Part shown: in pieces, positions 17,157 through 25,248 of the stretch
Position numbering within the stretch: position 1 is the stretch's first letter
Layout: every line of letters starts with the position of its first letter
From: Paracoccaceae bacterium
GTDB taxonomy: Bacteria > Pseudomonadota > Alphaproteobacteria > Rhodobacterales > Rhodobacteraceae
Assembly (NCBI GenBank): GCA_013003075.1
Contig: JABDLJ010000004.1
Span: 159,046-223,045, forward strand
DNA: 64,000 bases
Direction: 5' to 3'
Notes under the pieces: generated by a model
Database searches by the model: none
What the model was told of the DNA's origin: nothing
The model's input: the letters and a program-made list of their open reading frames with translations, nothing else
Translations under genes and position numbers: made by a program

Positions 17157-18361
17157 CCGCCGCCGAGGTTCAGCTGGCGGCGGACAAACGTCCCGGCGGG
17201 CGCGAGATTCTCGACCATCTGCAATCGCGCAAGGACGAGTTCGTCGCCTTTCTGGAAAAGCTGACGCGGGTGGAATCGCCTTCGCTGGTGCCCGAAAGCC
17301 AGGCGCCGGCGCGGGCCATCATCGCCGACCGGCTCGAGGCGGGCGGCTTTCGCACGCGGCGGCTGTCGGGCAAGCGCAACGGCGGAAACCTTTTTGCCCG
17401 TCCAGACAAACGGCCCCGCGGCGCGCCGGTGCAACTTCTGATCGGGCACTACGACACGGTCTGGCCGCTTGGCACCTTGAAAGAGATGCCGTTCGAAGTG
17501 GACGGCAATACCGTGCGCGGCCCGGGCGTCTACGACATGAAAGGCGGCATCACCCAGATCGTCTTCGCGCTGGAGGCGCTGTCGCATTTCGGGATCAGCC
17601 CGCCGCTTGCGCCGGTCATCTACGCCAATTCCGATGAAGAGATCGGCAGCCGCGAATCCACCCGCCACATCCGCCAGCTTGCGCGCTGCGCCCGCCGCGC
17701 CTTCGTGCTGGAGCCGTCATTGGGCCGCGAGGGTCGGCTGAAGACCGCGCGCAAGGGCGTGGGCCGCTTCACCGTGACCATCAGGGGGCAGGCTGCGCAT
17801 GCCGGGCTCGATCCCGACAAGGGTGCCAGCGCCATCCTGGAGCTGTCGCACGTGGTGCAGGCGCTCTTTGCCCTGAATGACGCCGAGCGCGGGGTGACTG
17901 TGAACGTCGGCATGATCGAAGGCGGGTTGCGGCCCAATGTCGTGGCGCCGCAAAGCGGCGCTGTGGTCGATGTTCGGGTGCGCACGCGGGACGATGCAGA
18001 GAGCGTCACCAAAGCGATCCATGGACTGAAGCCCGTTGTGCCGGGCACCAGCCTTGAGATCGAAGGCGCGATCGGCCGCCCCGCGCTGGAGCCGACGCCG
18101 CGCAACCGTGCGCTTTGGCGCATCGCAAAAGAGCTGTCCTCGGAGCTTGATCTCGACCTGCAGGAAGGGCTGGCCGGCGGCGGATCCGACGGCAATACCA
18201 CAAGCCTTTACACAGCGACGCTCGATGGGCTTGGCCCGGTGGGCGATGGCGCCCATGCCCCGCACGAGTTTCTGTACCTCGATGAAACGCTGCAGCGCAC
18301 AGCGCTTCTGGCGCTGCTGCTTCTGGCGCCGCCCGGAGAGACAAAGGAGACCCATGCATGA
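17153..18361 (+). CDS. M20 family metallopeptidase (glutamate carboxypeptidase-like)
   Basis: Predicted zinc amidohydrolase/carboxypeptidase of 402 residues. The M20 metal-site motifs are intact: G-H-Y-D-T-V-W-P (His ligand and Asp), G-V-Y-D-M-K-G-G (bridging Asp), S-D-E-E-I-G-S (catalytic Glu) and a C-terminal G-A-H-A-P-H-E-F His. The dimerisation domain begins R-G-Q-A-A-H-A-G near residue 205. Similarity is to CPG2-type enzymes that cleave N-acyl glutamates or aspartates. There is no signal peptide, so it is cytoplasmic. It is coupled to both neighbours by 4-bp overlaps. Confidence 0.88.
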   Translation: MTAAEVQLAADKRPGGREILDHLQSRKDEFVAFLEKLTRVESPSLVPESQAPARAIIADRLEAGGFRTRRLSGKRNGGNLFARPDKRPRGAPVQLLIGHYDTVWPLGTLKEMPFEVDGNTVRGPGVYDMKGGITQIVFALEALSHFGISPPLAPVIYANSDEEIGSRESTRHIRQLARCARRAFVLEPSLGREGRLKTARKGVGRFTVTIRGQAAHAGLDPDKGASAILELSHVVQALFALNDAERGVTVNVGMIEGGLRPNVVAPQSGAVVDVRVRTRDDAESVTKAIHGLKPVVPGTSLEIEGAIGRPALEPTPRNRALWRIAKELSSELDLDLQEGLAGGGSDGNTTSLYTATLDGLGPVGDGAHAPHEFLYLDETLQRTALLALLLLAPPGETKETHA

Positions 18362-19368
18362 ACCGTCCGTTTTTCACCACCGTCACCCGCATCGCCGATT
18401 TTGAAACGCGCCCCTTCGAGGTGGCTGACCTGCCGCGCCCGCAATGGGCGGCTGGTGACTACGTTCTGTGCGAGGTGCGGGGCCGGCCCGGACCGCTCTA
18501 CGTCATCGAACGGCCTTCGGGGCGGATGTGCCAGGTTTTCGAAGGCGATCTCGTCGTCGGCGCCTTCGGGGTACGCGCCGCGACGCTGGAAGGCGTCGGA
18601 AGCTGGGCGGATATCGGCGAGGACGGCGCCCTGCATGCGCTGACCAGCGCCGGGCTGTTTGGAAAGGCGACCTCTGTCTCGCCGCTGTTGCCGCCGCTGA
18701 TGGATCTTCAGTATCGCGGCCACCTGGTGCGCGAGGGCAAGCTGAATATGAGGGATTTCTGTCCGCCCGTCGACGTCCTGCCGCTTCAGATGCCGGTGAT
18801 CTTGCTGATCGGAACCTCGATGTCGTCGGGCAAGACCACCTCTGGGCGGGTGATCGTCCATGAGCTGGCCAAGCTTGGCCTCAAGGTCGCGGCGGCCAAG
18901 CTGACCGGGGCCGCGCGCTTTCGCGATATGCTCAGCTGGAAGGACGCGGGCGCCGCGCAGGTCTTCGATTTCGTCGATGTGGGGCTGCCCTCAACCGTTT
19001 GCCCGCCAGAGGAATTCACCGGCCTGTTGCAGCAGCTGCTCTCGCAGATCTCCGCGACCGGCGCCGATGTGCTGGTGGCCGAGGCCGGCGCTTCGCCGCT
19101 GGAGCCCTATAACGGCTCGGTGGCGATGGAGATGATCGATGACCAGGCGAAGATGCTTGTCCTTTCGGCCTCCGATCCCTACGCGGTACTTGGCGTTCAG
19201 CATGCGTTTTCGCGCAAGCCCGATCTGGTCTGCGGACCGGCGTCGAACACCGAGGCGGCGATCGAGCTTGTGGACAAGCTTTGCGGCGTGCCTGCGCTGA
19301 ACCTGATGCGGCGGCGCTCGCGGCCCAAGCTGGTGGAGCTTTTGAAGGACCGTCTTGGTCTCGATTGA
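18358..19368 (+). CDS. P-loop NTPase domain protein, DUF1611-like
   Basis: A 336-residue protein in two parts: an N-terminal domain without recognised fold (about 1-140), then a P-loop domain with Walker A-like I-G-T-S-M-S-S-G-K-T-T from residue 151. Next come K-V-A-A-A-K-L-T-G and D-F-V-D-V-G-L-P-S-T, resembling the dethiobiotin synthetase/MobB type of P-loop and the DUF1611 family. No function is known. Overlap with the M20 peptidase suggests a shared small-molecule pathway, perhaps ATP-dependent modification of an N-acyl or D-amino acid (inference only). Confidence 0.6.
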   Translation: MNRPFFTTVTRIADFETRPFEVADLPRPQWAAGDYVLCEVRGRPGPLYVIERPSGRMCQVFEGDLVVGAFGVRAATLEGVGSWADIGEDGALHALTSAGLFGKATSVSPLLPPLMDLQYRGHLVREGKLNMRDFCPPVDVLPLQMPVILLIGTSMSSGKTTSGRVIVHELAKLGLKVAAAKLTGAARFRDMLSWKDAGAAQVFDFVDVGLPSTVCPPEEFTGLLQQLLSQISATGADVLVAEAGASPLEPYNGSVAMEMIDDQAKMLVLSASDPYAVLGVQHAFSRKPDLVCGPASNTEAAIELVDKLCGVPALNLMRRRSRPKLVELLKDRLGLD

Positions 19369-19726
19369 CCCGCTTCACCGGCCGTAGGACCTCGCAGTGC
19401 GCAAGCCGTCTTGCAGTCGGCCATGGCTTGAGCGGATCCTGCTGCGGCCGCCGCGCAGGCCGCCCGAAGCGCCGCATCGGCTCTGATCCTCACATTGGCA
19501 CCACGATTGACTGGCCCGGGGGCCGTTTGGCAGCGCTGGAAGGCGCGGCGCTGGGCGCAGCGGCACCTGCGCGGGGCCTAACGGTGCGCAAAGTGCCGCT
19601 TTGTTGCAACGCCAGCATGAACTCGATGTAGTGCCGCGTGGCACATATTGCGGGTGGCACGCAATTGGATTACCAGATCGGCCATGTTGAGGATGCGGCG
19701 CCGCGCGCCGCGAAAGGGCTGTAAAA
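19369..19726. other. Intergenic, no gene seen
   Basis: This 358-bp spacer lies between two same-strand genes. Frames on both strands have no ribosome binding sites. Near 19635-19665 the motif GTGGCAC occurs twice (in GTGGCACATATTGCGG and GTGGCACGC), shortly before the secreted-protein gene, and may be regulatory. Confidence 0.35.
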
Positions 19727-20257
19727 ATGAAAAGAACACTGAAATCCACTGCCGCTGCCATGTGCGCGGCCACCGCTGTGCTGGCTGCCGGCTCGGTCTT
19801 CGCGGGATCTGCAAATCCCGGGACCAATACTGAAAACCTGACCCGTACACAGGCTCTGAAAATTCGCCTGCCCTATGGCATGTGCGATTTCGACAATCAG
19901 GTTCCGACTTTCGTCGTCGACAAACTGAGCGAGCGCCGGGACTGGAACAAGCTTGTCGCCTACATGGTGGCGAACTGCCCTGAGCTTGGTTTGCCGCTGG
20001 CGGATGCGGCCACGGCATCGATCGCGGCGCCTGGGTCCGACAACGGCAGCGGCACCGATGGGACCGTCGGCGCCGCGGATCCCTCGGCCGCAACGCCGGG
20101 CGCTTCGGGCGATAATCCCGGCCGCAATCCGGGTGTCGGTTCGGGCGGCCCGTCCACGAGCGGGCCGGCCGGCGATGACGACGATGGCAACAATGGCCAC
20201 GGCAACGATGCCGACGGCCAAGATGAAAGCAATCCGGGCAAAAGCCGCGAGAACTGA
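19727..20257 (+). CDS. Secreted protein with acidic, low-complexity C-terminal tail
   Basis: A 176-residue protein that starts M-K-R-T-L-K-S-T-A-A-A with a signal peptide ending V-F-A-G. A compact region of about 70 residues follows (L-P-Y-G-M-C-D-F-D-N-Q and N-C-P-E-L-G-L-P, two Cys that could form a disulfide). The last 85 residues are Gly/Asp/Ser/Asn/Pro-rich (P-A-G-D-D-D-D-G-N-N-G-H-G) and probably disordered, perhaps cation-binding. The family is not recognised. It converges with the LapG-like protease gene 15 bp away. The acidic-tail design recalls the poly-Asp protein at 44 kb, although the sequences are otherwise unrelated. Confidence 0.7.
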   Translation: MKRTLKSTAAAMCAATAVLAAGSVFAGSANPGTNTENLTRTQALKIRLPYGMCDFDNQVPTFVVDKLSERRDWNKLVAYMVANCPELGLPLADAATASIAAPGSDNGSGTDGTVGAADPSAATPGASGDNPGRNPGVGSGGPSTSGPAGDDDDGNNGHGNDADGQDESNPGKSREN

Positions 20258-20272
20258 TGCGCTGACGGGGCT

Positions 20273-20896
20273 TCAGCCCCCGAGAATTCCGCCTCGTAGA
20301 ACGGCCGACCACTGGCCCGGAGAGGCGGGATTTTGCATCCGCAGAAAGGTGTAGCCGGTCTCGCGCCAGCCGACGATCCGGTTGGTAAGGTTGTCCAGGA
20401 TGTAGTCGCCGGCATCGGTGCGCAGCACCAAGACCGCGTGCGGGTTTTGCGCGCGGTCCAGCACCGTTGCGATCAAGAGCCGCTCGGGCACAACGCCCCC
20501 GGCGATCAGCGCCTGTTTCTTGGCCAGGGCGAAATCCTCGCAATCGCCGCCGCGCGCCGTGGGCAGGGCCCAGTATTCGGCGCGGCGGTATTGCTCGTCA
20601 TCAGCGATCTCTCGCGTGCTGCGGTTGATACTGCGGTTCAACTTCTCGGCAAGAACAAGAACGTCGCGGCCAAGCGATGTGGTGCGCCCGCTTTTTGCGC
20701 AGGCCCAGTCATACCGCGCACAAACGCCGGAAAACCCGTTTGGCGCATCGACGCTGCGCACCGCTTTGAGGTGAGGCTGGTTTTCGCTGGCCCGAGCCGG
20801 TTCGCTTGTGCCTGCCAGGCAAACGGCAAGAGCCGCTGCCAGCGATACGCGCGCCGCTTGGCGCAAGGCTGCATAGGAAAGGCCCCTGATCCGCAT
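20273..20896 (-). CDS. Periplasmic transglutaminase-like cysteine protease (BTLCP, LapG-type)
   Basis: A 207-residue protein whose N-terminal membrane/signal segment (A-L-A-V-C-L-A-G near residue 25) is followed by the bacterial transglutaminase-like cysteine proteinase domain. The catalytic triad is C119 (R-G-G-D-C-E-D-F-A), H153 (N-P-H-A-V-L-V-L) and D168 (D-Y-I-L-D-N). LapG of this family cleaves the N-terminus of large RTX-type adhesins to release biofilms, under c-di-GMP control through LapD. No adhesin or lapD is visible here. The start chosen puts the signal peptide at the N-terminus; a longer frame continues upstream without support. Confidence 0.85.
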   Translation of the reverse strand: MRIRGLSYAALRQAARVSLAAALAVCLAGTSEPARASENQPHLKAVRSVDAPNGFSGVCARYDWACAKSGRTTSLGRDVLVLAEKLNRSINRSTREIADDEQYRRAEYWALPTARGGDCEDFALAKKQALIAGGVVPERLLIATVLDRAQNPHAVLVLRTDAGDYILDNLTNRIVGWRETGYTFLRMQNPASPGQWSAVLRGGILGG

Positions 20897-21351
20897 TCCC
20901 CAAAGCTGGCCGACGAAAGGGCAGGGAATTGGGCGCGGGCAAGGCGACACTGGGGCACAGATCATCCGCCGCGTCAGGCAAGGCGGCGCTTGGCGTACCG
21001 ATGCCTTCGCGATGCGCTGACCGATCGCGACGCCGGCTCGGCAAGACCGATGGGACCCTCCGGCCAGGCAAGCTTGGTCCCCATCGGTGGCCGTTGCAGA
21101 AGCCCGCCCGCGATTTCGCCGCCGGAATAGGCACAATCGCTCGATTTTCAGCTTCGGATGCCAAATCCCGCGACAGTGCGCGTATTGGCGGCTTGATCAT
21201 TGGTGGCCGGCTTTGGCCCGGGTTAGGCTTGCGTGGCTGACAACCACGGCGGGGTAGCGCGGGGCGGGCTTGCCGTGGGAAGGGTGGCGCTGCGCCGGTG
21301 CGGCGGCGCCCGAACTTGACATCCCAAGCCCGCTGAACTCAGACTTTTTCG
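20897..21351. other. Divergent spacer LapG-like gene / ATP-grasp operon
   Basis: A 455-bp region that carries a long inverted repeat (annotated separately) and, just before the ATP-grasp start, a TTGACA hexamer (21316-21321) without a good -10. Short frames exist on both strands but none has a Shine-Dalgarno or hydrophobic/precursor-like character. No precursor peptide was found despite a search for one. Confidence 0.4.
21046..21088. promoter_or_regulatory. Long inverted repeat (RNA hairpin candidate)
   Basis: ACCGATGGGACC (21046-21057) pairs with GGTCCCCATCGGT (21076-21088), 12 bp with one bulged base, loop 18 nt. There is no T-run on either side, so it is more likely a leader structure or protein site than a terminator. 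Confidence 0.5.
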
Positions 21352-22473
21352 ATGATCCACATATTCGTCTGCCGCAGGAACAACAGCACGATGAACCGCC
21401 TCAAGCAGGCGGAGGCGATGCTGGGCTGCCGGATTGCCGTGCACACCTATTCCGGCCTCTTCGGGCGGCGCGAGGTACCGGTGGGCACGCTGATTTTTAC
21501 CGATTTCGACCATCTCAAATCCTATGAAATCGATGCCGCTGCGCTGGCGATGAACGCGGCCCTGACCGCCGCGCCCGAGACGACCGTTTTCAATCGCCCC
21601 GAGCGGGCGCTGCAGCGCACCGCGCTTATCAGCAGGCTTCAGCGGCTTGGGCTCAATGAAGTCGAGGTCGTAAGGGCGGATACCGGCAAGACGCCGAAAG
21701 ATTTCCCGGTCTTTGTCCGGCAGGAAGACGGCTGCGGCGGGCCCGAGACCGGGCTGCTGCAGAGTGCGGCAGAGTATAAGGCAGCACTGACAGACCTGGC
21801 CGCGACGGGCCGTACGCTTTCGGGACGGATCGCGCTTAGCTTTGCGGCCGAGCCCGACAGCGAGGGCTATTATCTGAAATACGGCGCCTTCGTCATTGGC
21901 CGCCATATCGTGCCGCAGCACATCCTGAGAAGCGCGGAGTGGAACGTCAAAAGCAGCAGCACGGAAATGAGCCCGGCCTTCATCGAAAAAGAGCTCGCCT
22001 ATATCACCGAGAACCCGCACGCGGACGCGTTGCGCCAAATCGCAGAGGCCGGCTGCATCGATTACGGGCGCATCGACTATGGCATGCGGGACGGCAGGAT
22101 CGTTGTATTCGAGATCAACACCAACCCGGTGTTCCCGCGTTTCATCGGCGGTAGCGCCGATCGCGAGGAACGGCGGCGGATCATCGTGGGGCGGCTCTCG
22201 GACGCGTTTCGCGAGATCGAATATACCGGCCCGGCGCGAACGGTCCCGTTCGACGATACGGTCCTCAAGAACAGCACCTTCATCGAACGCGACAGCTGGC
22301 TGCGCCATCCGCATGTGGCGCTACGGCAAAAGGCGCATTGGCAACGCGCGCTGGGCCGAATTCGCTGGCAGGGCGCGCTAAGCCGCACGCGCTGGCAGAC
22401 GGCGCTTGGCCGCAGATGGAGCAATCTTCGGTTCCGGCTTTCGCGCATCCGGCGCCAGACCGGCCGAAACTGA
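21352..22473 (+). CDS. ATP-grasp fold protein, function unknown
   Basis: A 373-residue protein. The N-terminal strand I-H-I-F-V, the nucleotide-binding strand F-P-V-F-V-R-Q-E-D-G-C-G-G (118-130) and the metal-binding end motif V-V-F-E-I-N-T-N-P (E254, N256), preceded by I-D-Y-G-R-I-D-Y-G-M, are the ATP-grasp pattern. It probably ligates a carboxylate to an amine or thiol. The C-terminal 45 residues are very basic with three W-Q-x-A-L-x-R copies. The start codon lacks a clear Shine-Dalgarno, and M14 is an alternative. It is the first gene of a three-gene operon with a methyltransferase (10-bp gap) and an ABC exporter. Confidence 0.68.
   Translation: MIHIFVCRRNNSTMNRLKQAEAMLGCRIAVHTYSGLFGRREVPVGTLIFTDFDHLKSYEIDAAALAMNAALTAAPETTVFNRPERALQRTALISRLQRLGLNEVEVVRADTGKTPKDFPVFVRQEDGCGGPETGLLQSAAEYKAALTDLAATGRTLSGRIALSFAAEPDSEGYYLKYGAFVIGRHIVPQHILRSAEWNVKSSSTEMSPAFIEKELAYITENPHADALRQIAEAGCIDYGRIDYGMRDGRIVVFEINTNPVFPRFIGGSADREERRRIIVGRLSDAFREIEYTGPARTVPFDDTVLKNSTFIERDSWLRHPHVALRQKAHWQRALGRIRWQGALSRTRWQTALGRRWSNLRFRLSRIRRQTGRN
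22336..22422 (+). repeat. Intragenic tandem repeat encoding W-Q-x-A-L-x-R units
   Basis: Three imperfect in-frame units of 27-30 bp, each beginning TTGGCA/CTGGCAG, code for H-W-Q-R-A-L-G-R, R-W-Q-G-A-L-S-R and R-W-Q-T-A-L-G-R at the C-terminus of the ATP-grasp protein. Confidence 0.75.
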
Positions 22474-22483
22474 AAGAGACACC

Positions 22484-23329
22484 ATGGCAATCACCGTCCC
22501 CGATGCAAACGCGCTGCCGAAAATCGCCCCGATGATGGCCGCTCTGGGGGCGCATCTTTGCGGCCCTGCCTGCCAGGACTACCACCGGGCCTGGGGCTTT
22601 TTGCGGCTCTACGGCACCCTTCCTGCCGTCGGCCGCGACCACGAGATTCTGTTGTCCACGCTTCGGTCCGAAATCCGGGGCGGCCGCCGGAACGTGCTTG
22701 TCTCGGGGTCCGCCGATGCCGGCATTCTGGCCTATGTCCTGGAAAGTCTGCGGTCCGAGGATGCGACCGGCCGGGTCGCGGTGGTCGACCGGTGCCCTAC
22801 GCCGCTTGCCGTCAACACGTGGTATGCTGCGCAGATCGGTTGGCCGATAGAAACCTGGTGCGGGTCCGTTCAGGATTACTGCGGGCGGGGGTTCGAGCTG
22901 GTCGTCGCGCATAATTTCCTCAACTCCATCGCGCCTGGTGATCGGCCGAGCATTTGCCAAAGCTGGCACGATGCGCTTAAACCTGGCGGGCGCGTTGCGA
23001 TGATCACTCAGATCAAACCCGCCGGCGAGGAATGCGGTCTTCGTTTCGACGCCAATAAAACGGCGCTTCTGATCGACGATCTCCTTCAAGCGCGGAAGGG
23101 GTCCAAGCACGCCGATCTGATTTCCGCTGAAGAGCTCGCCGTCATCGCGACCTCCTTTGCGGAGGCGCGCTATTCTTATCGTCTGCGCCAGCGAAGCGAC
23201 ATCACCGGACCGCTTGAAGCCGCGGGCCTGCGCGTTCTGGAGTACCGGGACTACAGGCCAAGCCTGGAGACAAGCAACGCCGAGCTAAAACGGACACGCC
23301 TGGTGGTGATCGCGGAGCGCCCGGAATGA
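22484..23329 (+). CDS. SAM-dependent methyltransferase-like protein
   Basis: A 281-residue class I methyltransferase fold. It has the glycine motif-I region N-V-L-V-S-G-S-A-D-A-G (S-G-S rather than the usual G-x-G-x-G), motif II acidic V-A-V-V-D-R-C-P, F-E-L-V-V-A-H-N-F-L at motif IV, and L-K-P-G-G-R-V-A-M-I at motif V. The start is the ATG behind AAAGAGACACC. The C-terminus overlaps the ABC transporter start by 4 bp. The substrate is unknown, and the operon suggests a ligated small molecule or peptide made by the ATP-grasp enzyme (inference). Confidence 0.75.
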   Translation: MAITVPDANALPKIAPMMAALGAHLCGPACQDYHRAWGFLRLYGTLPAVGRDHEILLSTLRSEIRGGRRNVLVSGSADAGILAYVLESLRSEDATGRVAVVDRCPTPLAVNTWYAAQIGWPIETWCGSVQDYCGRGFELVVAHNFLNSIAPGDRPSICQSWHDALKPGGRVAMITQIKPAGEECGLRFDANKTALLIDDLLQARKGSKHADLISAEELAVIATSFAEARYSYRLRQRSDITGPLEAAGLRVLEYRDYRPSLETSNAELKRTRLVVIAERPE

Positions 23330-25131
23330 GGACACCGCCGAAGTCCGACAGGCCGTCATCGGGCGGGCTGATGGATAGTTTCGGCTGGATCCGCTCCGTG
23401 CTTGCGCCGGAAGATCGCAGGCACTGGAAAGCGCTGATGCTGCTCAGCGCTGTCGTCGGCCTGTTCGAGGCTGCCGGGGTGCTGTCGATCCTGCCGTTCC
23501 TGGCGATCGTCGCCGATCCCGGCCTGCTAGAGCGCCCGGGCATCGTCTCAGAGCTTTTTCAGCGGAGCGGGTTTGAAACGGTGAAGGGCTTTCAGTTCTT
23601 CCTCGGCATTCTCGTTTTCGTCGTTCTGGTGACGGGCATCGCGCTTCGGATGGGCCGGATCGTGCTGCACACCCGCTTTGCCCGCACCCAGGCGGTCACG
23701 CTGTCGCTGCAGCTTCTCAGAACCTGCCTTTATCGGCCCTATGGCTGGTTTCTGAAGCAGAACAGCGCCCGGATCAGCTCTGGCGTCCTGTCAGAGGTCG
23801 AGCGCGTCGTGACCGGCGCCTTGACCAGCAGCATCGAGCTTGTGGCGACCGCGACGGTGACATTCTCGGTGATCGCGATCCTGTTTGTGGCCGATCCCGT
23901 CTCGGCGCTTTTGATCAGCCTGGTTCTTGGCGGCGCCTACGGTGTGATCCTGCGGATGGCGCGCTGGCACCTGGGCCGCCTTGGCGCCGAGCGGCTTGCC
24001 GCCAACCGGGCGCGCTATACGGTCGTGAACGAGGTGCTGGGCGGTATCAAGGAGGTCAAGCTGCATCGGCTGGAAGAGACCTTCCTCGATCTCTTCCGGC
24101 TTCAGGCCGACAAGGCCGCACGGGCGCGGGCCACGATCACGCAGATTTCCTACCTGCCGCGAAACCTGCTTGAGATCCTGATCTTCGGCGGAATGCTGGC
24201 CTTCGTGCTCTTTGTGCTCGCCCGCGAGAACAACGATCTGGTGGCCGCGATCCCGATCCTGGGGCTTTTCGCATTTGCCGGCGCGCGTCTTTTTCCGGTG
24301 ATCCAGGCGCTGTACAGCGCCTACGCCACGCTTCTGGCCGATGCGCCCGCGCTGCAATCGCTGCGCGATGAGCTGGCAGCGTCCCCCGAACGGGCCGCAG
24401 CGCCGCCGCCGCAAGGCAAGCTGCCGCTCGATGTGGGCATCGCGCTGCGCGAAATCGTCTTTTCATACGATGACGAGCGCCACCCCGCGCTGCAGACTGG
24501 CACGGCGTGGATCCCGGCAGGCGAGATCACCGCAATTGCCGGCCCGTCCGGCGCTGGAAAATCGACCCTCGTCGATCTGCTTCTGGGGCTTCTCACGCCG
24601 GCAGAGGGCCAGATCGTGATCGATGGCGTGCCGCTGGACCACACCAACCGCGCCGCCTGGCAGGTCAATATCGGCTACGTGCCGCAAAGCGTCTACCTGA
24701 TGGACGACACGATCGCGGCGAATATCGCGTTTGGGCGCGACACGGCGGCAGACGAAAAGCGCATCCGCCGCGCCGCGCAGGCCGCTGCGATCGACGGGTT
24801 CATCCTTGGACTGCCGGAGGGCTACCAAACTCGGGTCGGCGAGCGCGGCGTGCGGCTTTCGGGCGGGCAGGCGCAGCGCATCGCGATCGCGCGCGCGCTT
24901 TACGACGATCCGCAGGTCCTGGTGCTGGACGAGCCGACCAGCGCGCTTGACACTGTCACCGAGAAAAGCGTTCTCGACGCCATCGCCGAGGCTGGACGCC
25001 GCCGCACGGTTCTGATCGTCACGCATCGCGAAGCAACGATAGAGAAATGCCCAAACGTGATCAGGATCGCCAACGGCAAGGTCGTCTCCGGTCCAAAGTA
25101 TCAACTGCAAGAGAGGCAATTGCAGCCCTGA
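23326..25131 (+). CDS. ABC exporter, fused membrane and ATPase domains (PglK/MsbA-like)
   Basis: A 601-residue half-transporter that works as a homodimer in the inner membrane. The type I exporter transmembrane domain spans about 35-330 (V-V-G-L-F-E-A-A-G-V-L-S-I-L-P-F near helix 1 is typical of PglK-type flippases). The nucleotide-binding domain spans about 370-590 with Walker A G-P-S-G-A-G-K-S-T (406-414), signature L-S-G-G-Q, Walker B V-L-V-L-D-E-P-T-S-A-L-D and the His switch V-T-H-R-E. There is no peptidase C39 domain, so it does not process a bacteriocin leader by itself. The likely cargo is a lipid-linked or modified small molecule made by the two upstream gene products (inference). 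Confidence 0.9.
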   Translation: MRTPPKSDRPSSGGLMDSFGWIRSVLAPEDRRHWKALMLLSAVVGLFEAAGVLSILPFLAIVADPGLLERPGIVSELFQRSGFETVKGFQFFLGILVFVVLVTGIALRMGRIVLHTRFARTQAVTLSLQLLRTCLYRPYGWFLKQNSARISSGVLSEVERVVTGALTSSIELVATATVTFSVIAILFVADPVSALLISLVLGGAYGVILRMARWHLGRLGAERLAANRARYTVVNEVLGGIKEVKLHRLEETFLDLFRLQADKAARARATITQISYLPRNLLEILIFGGMLAFVLFVLARENNDLVAAIPILGLFAFAGARLFPVIQALYSAYATLLADAPALQSLRDELAASPERAAAPPPQGKLPLDVGIALREIVFSYDDERHPALQTGTAWIPAGEITAIAGPSGAGKSTLVDLLLGLLTPAEGQIVIDGVPLDHTNRAAWQVNIGYVPQSVYLMDDTIAANIAFGRDTAADEKRIRRAAQAAAIDGFILGLPEGYQTRVGERGVRLSGGQAQRIAIARALYDDPQVLVLDEPTSALDTVTEKSVLDAIAEAGRRRTVLIVTHREATIEKCPNVIRIANGKVVSGPKYQLQERQLQP

Positions 25132-25181
25132 CGGATCGAAATCGAATACCCGCGCGATGACTTGCGCGCCTGCTTTCGGCA

Positions 25182-25206
25182 CCGAGGCTTGCGCGGCTTG
25201 CCTCGG
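25182..25206. terminator. Hairpin after the ABC exporter
   Basis: CCGAGGC (25182-25188) pairs perfectly with GCCTCGG (25200-25206) across an 11-nt loop. It lies 50 bp beyond the exporter stop and 43 bp before the next start. There is no T-run, so the terminator role is tentative; a 5' leader structure of the transporter gene is equally possible. Confidence 0.4.
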
Positions 25207-25248
25207 CAACCGGCAGGGGCGCGCAATCCTGCAACCTGAGGATCCCAG

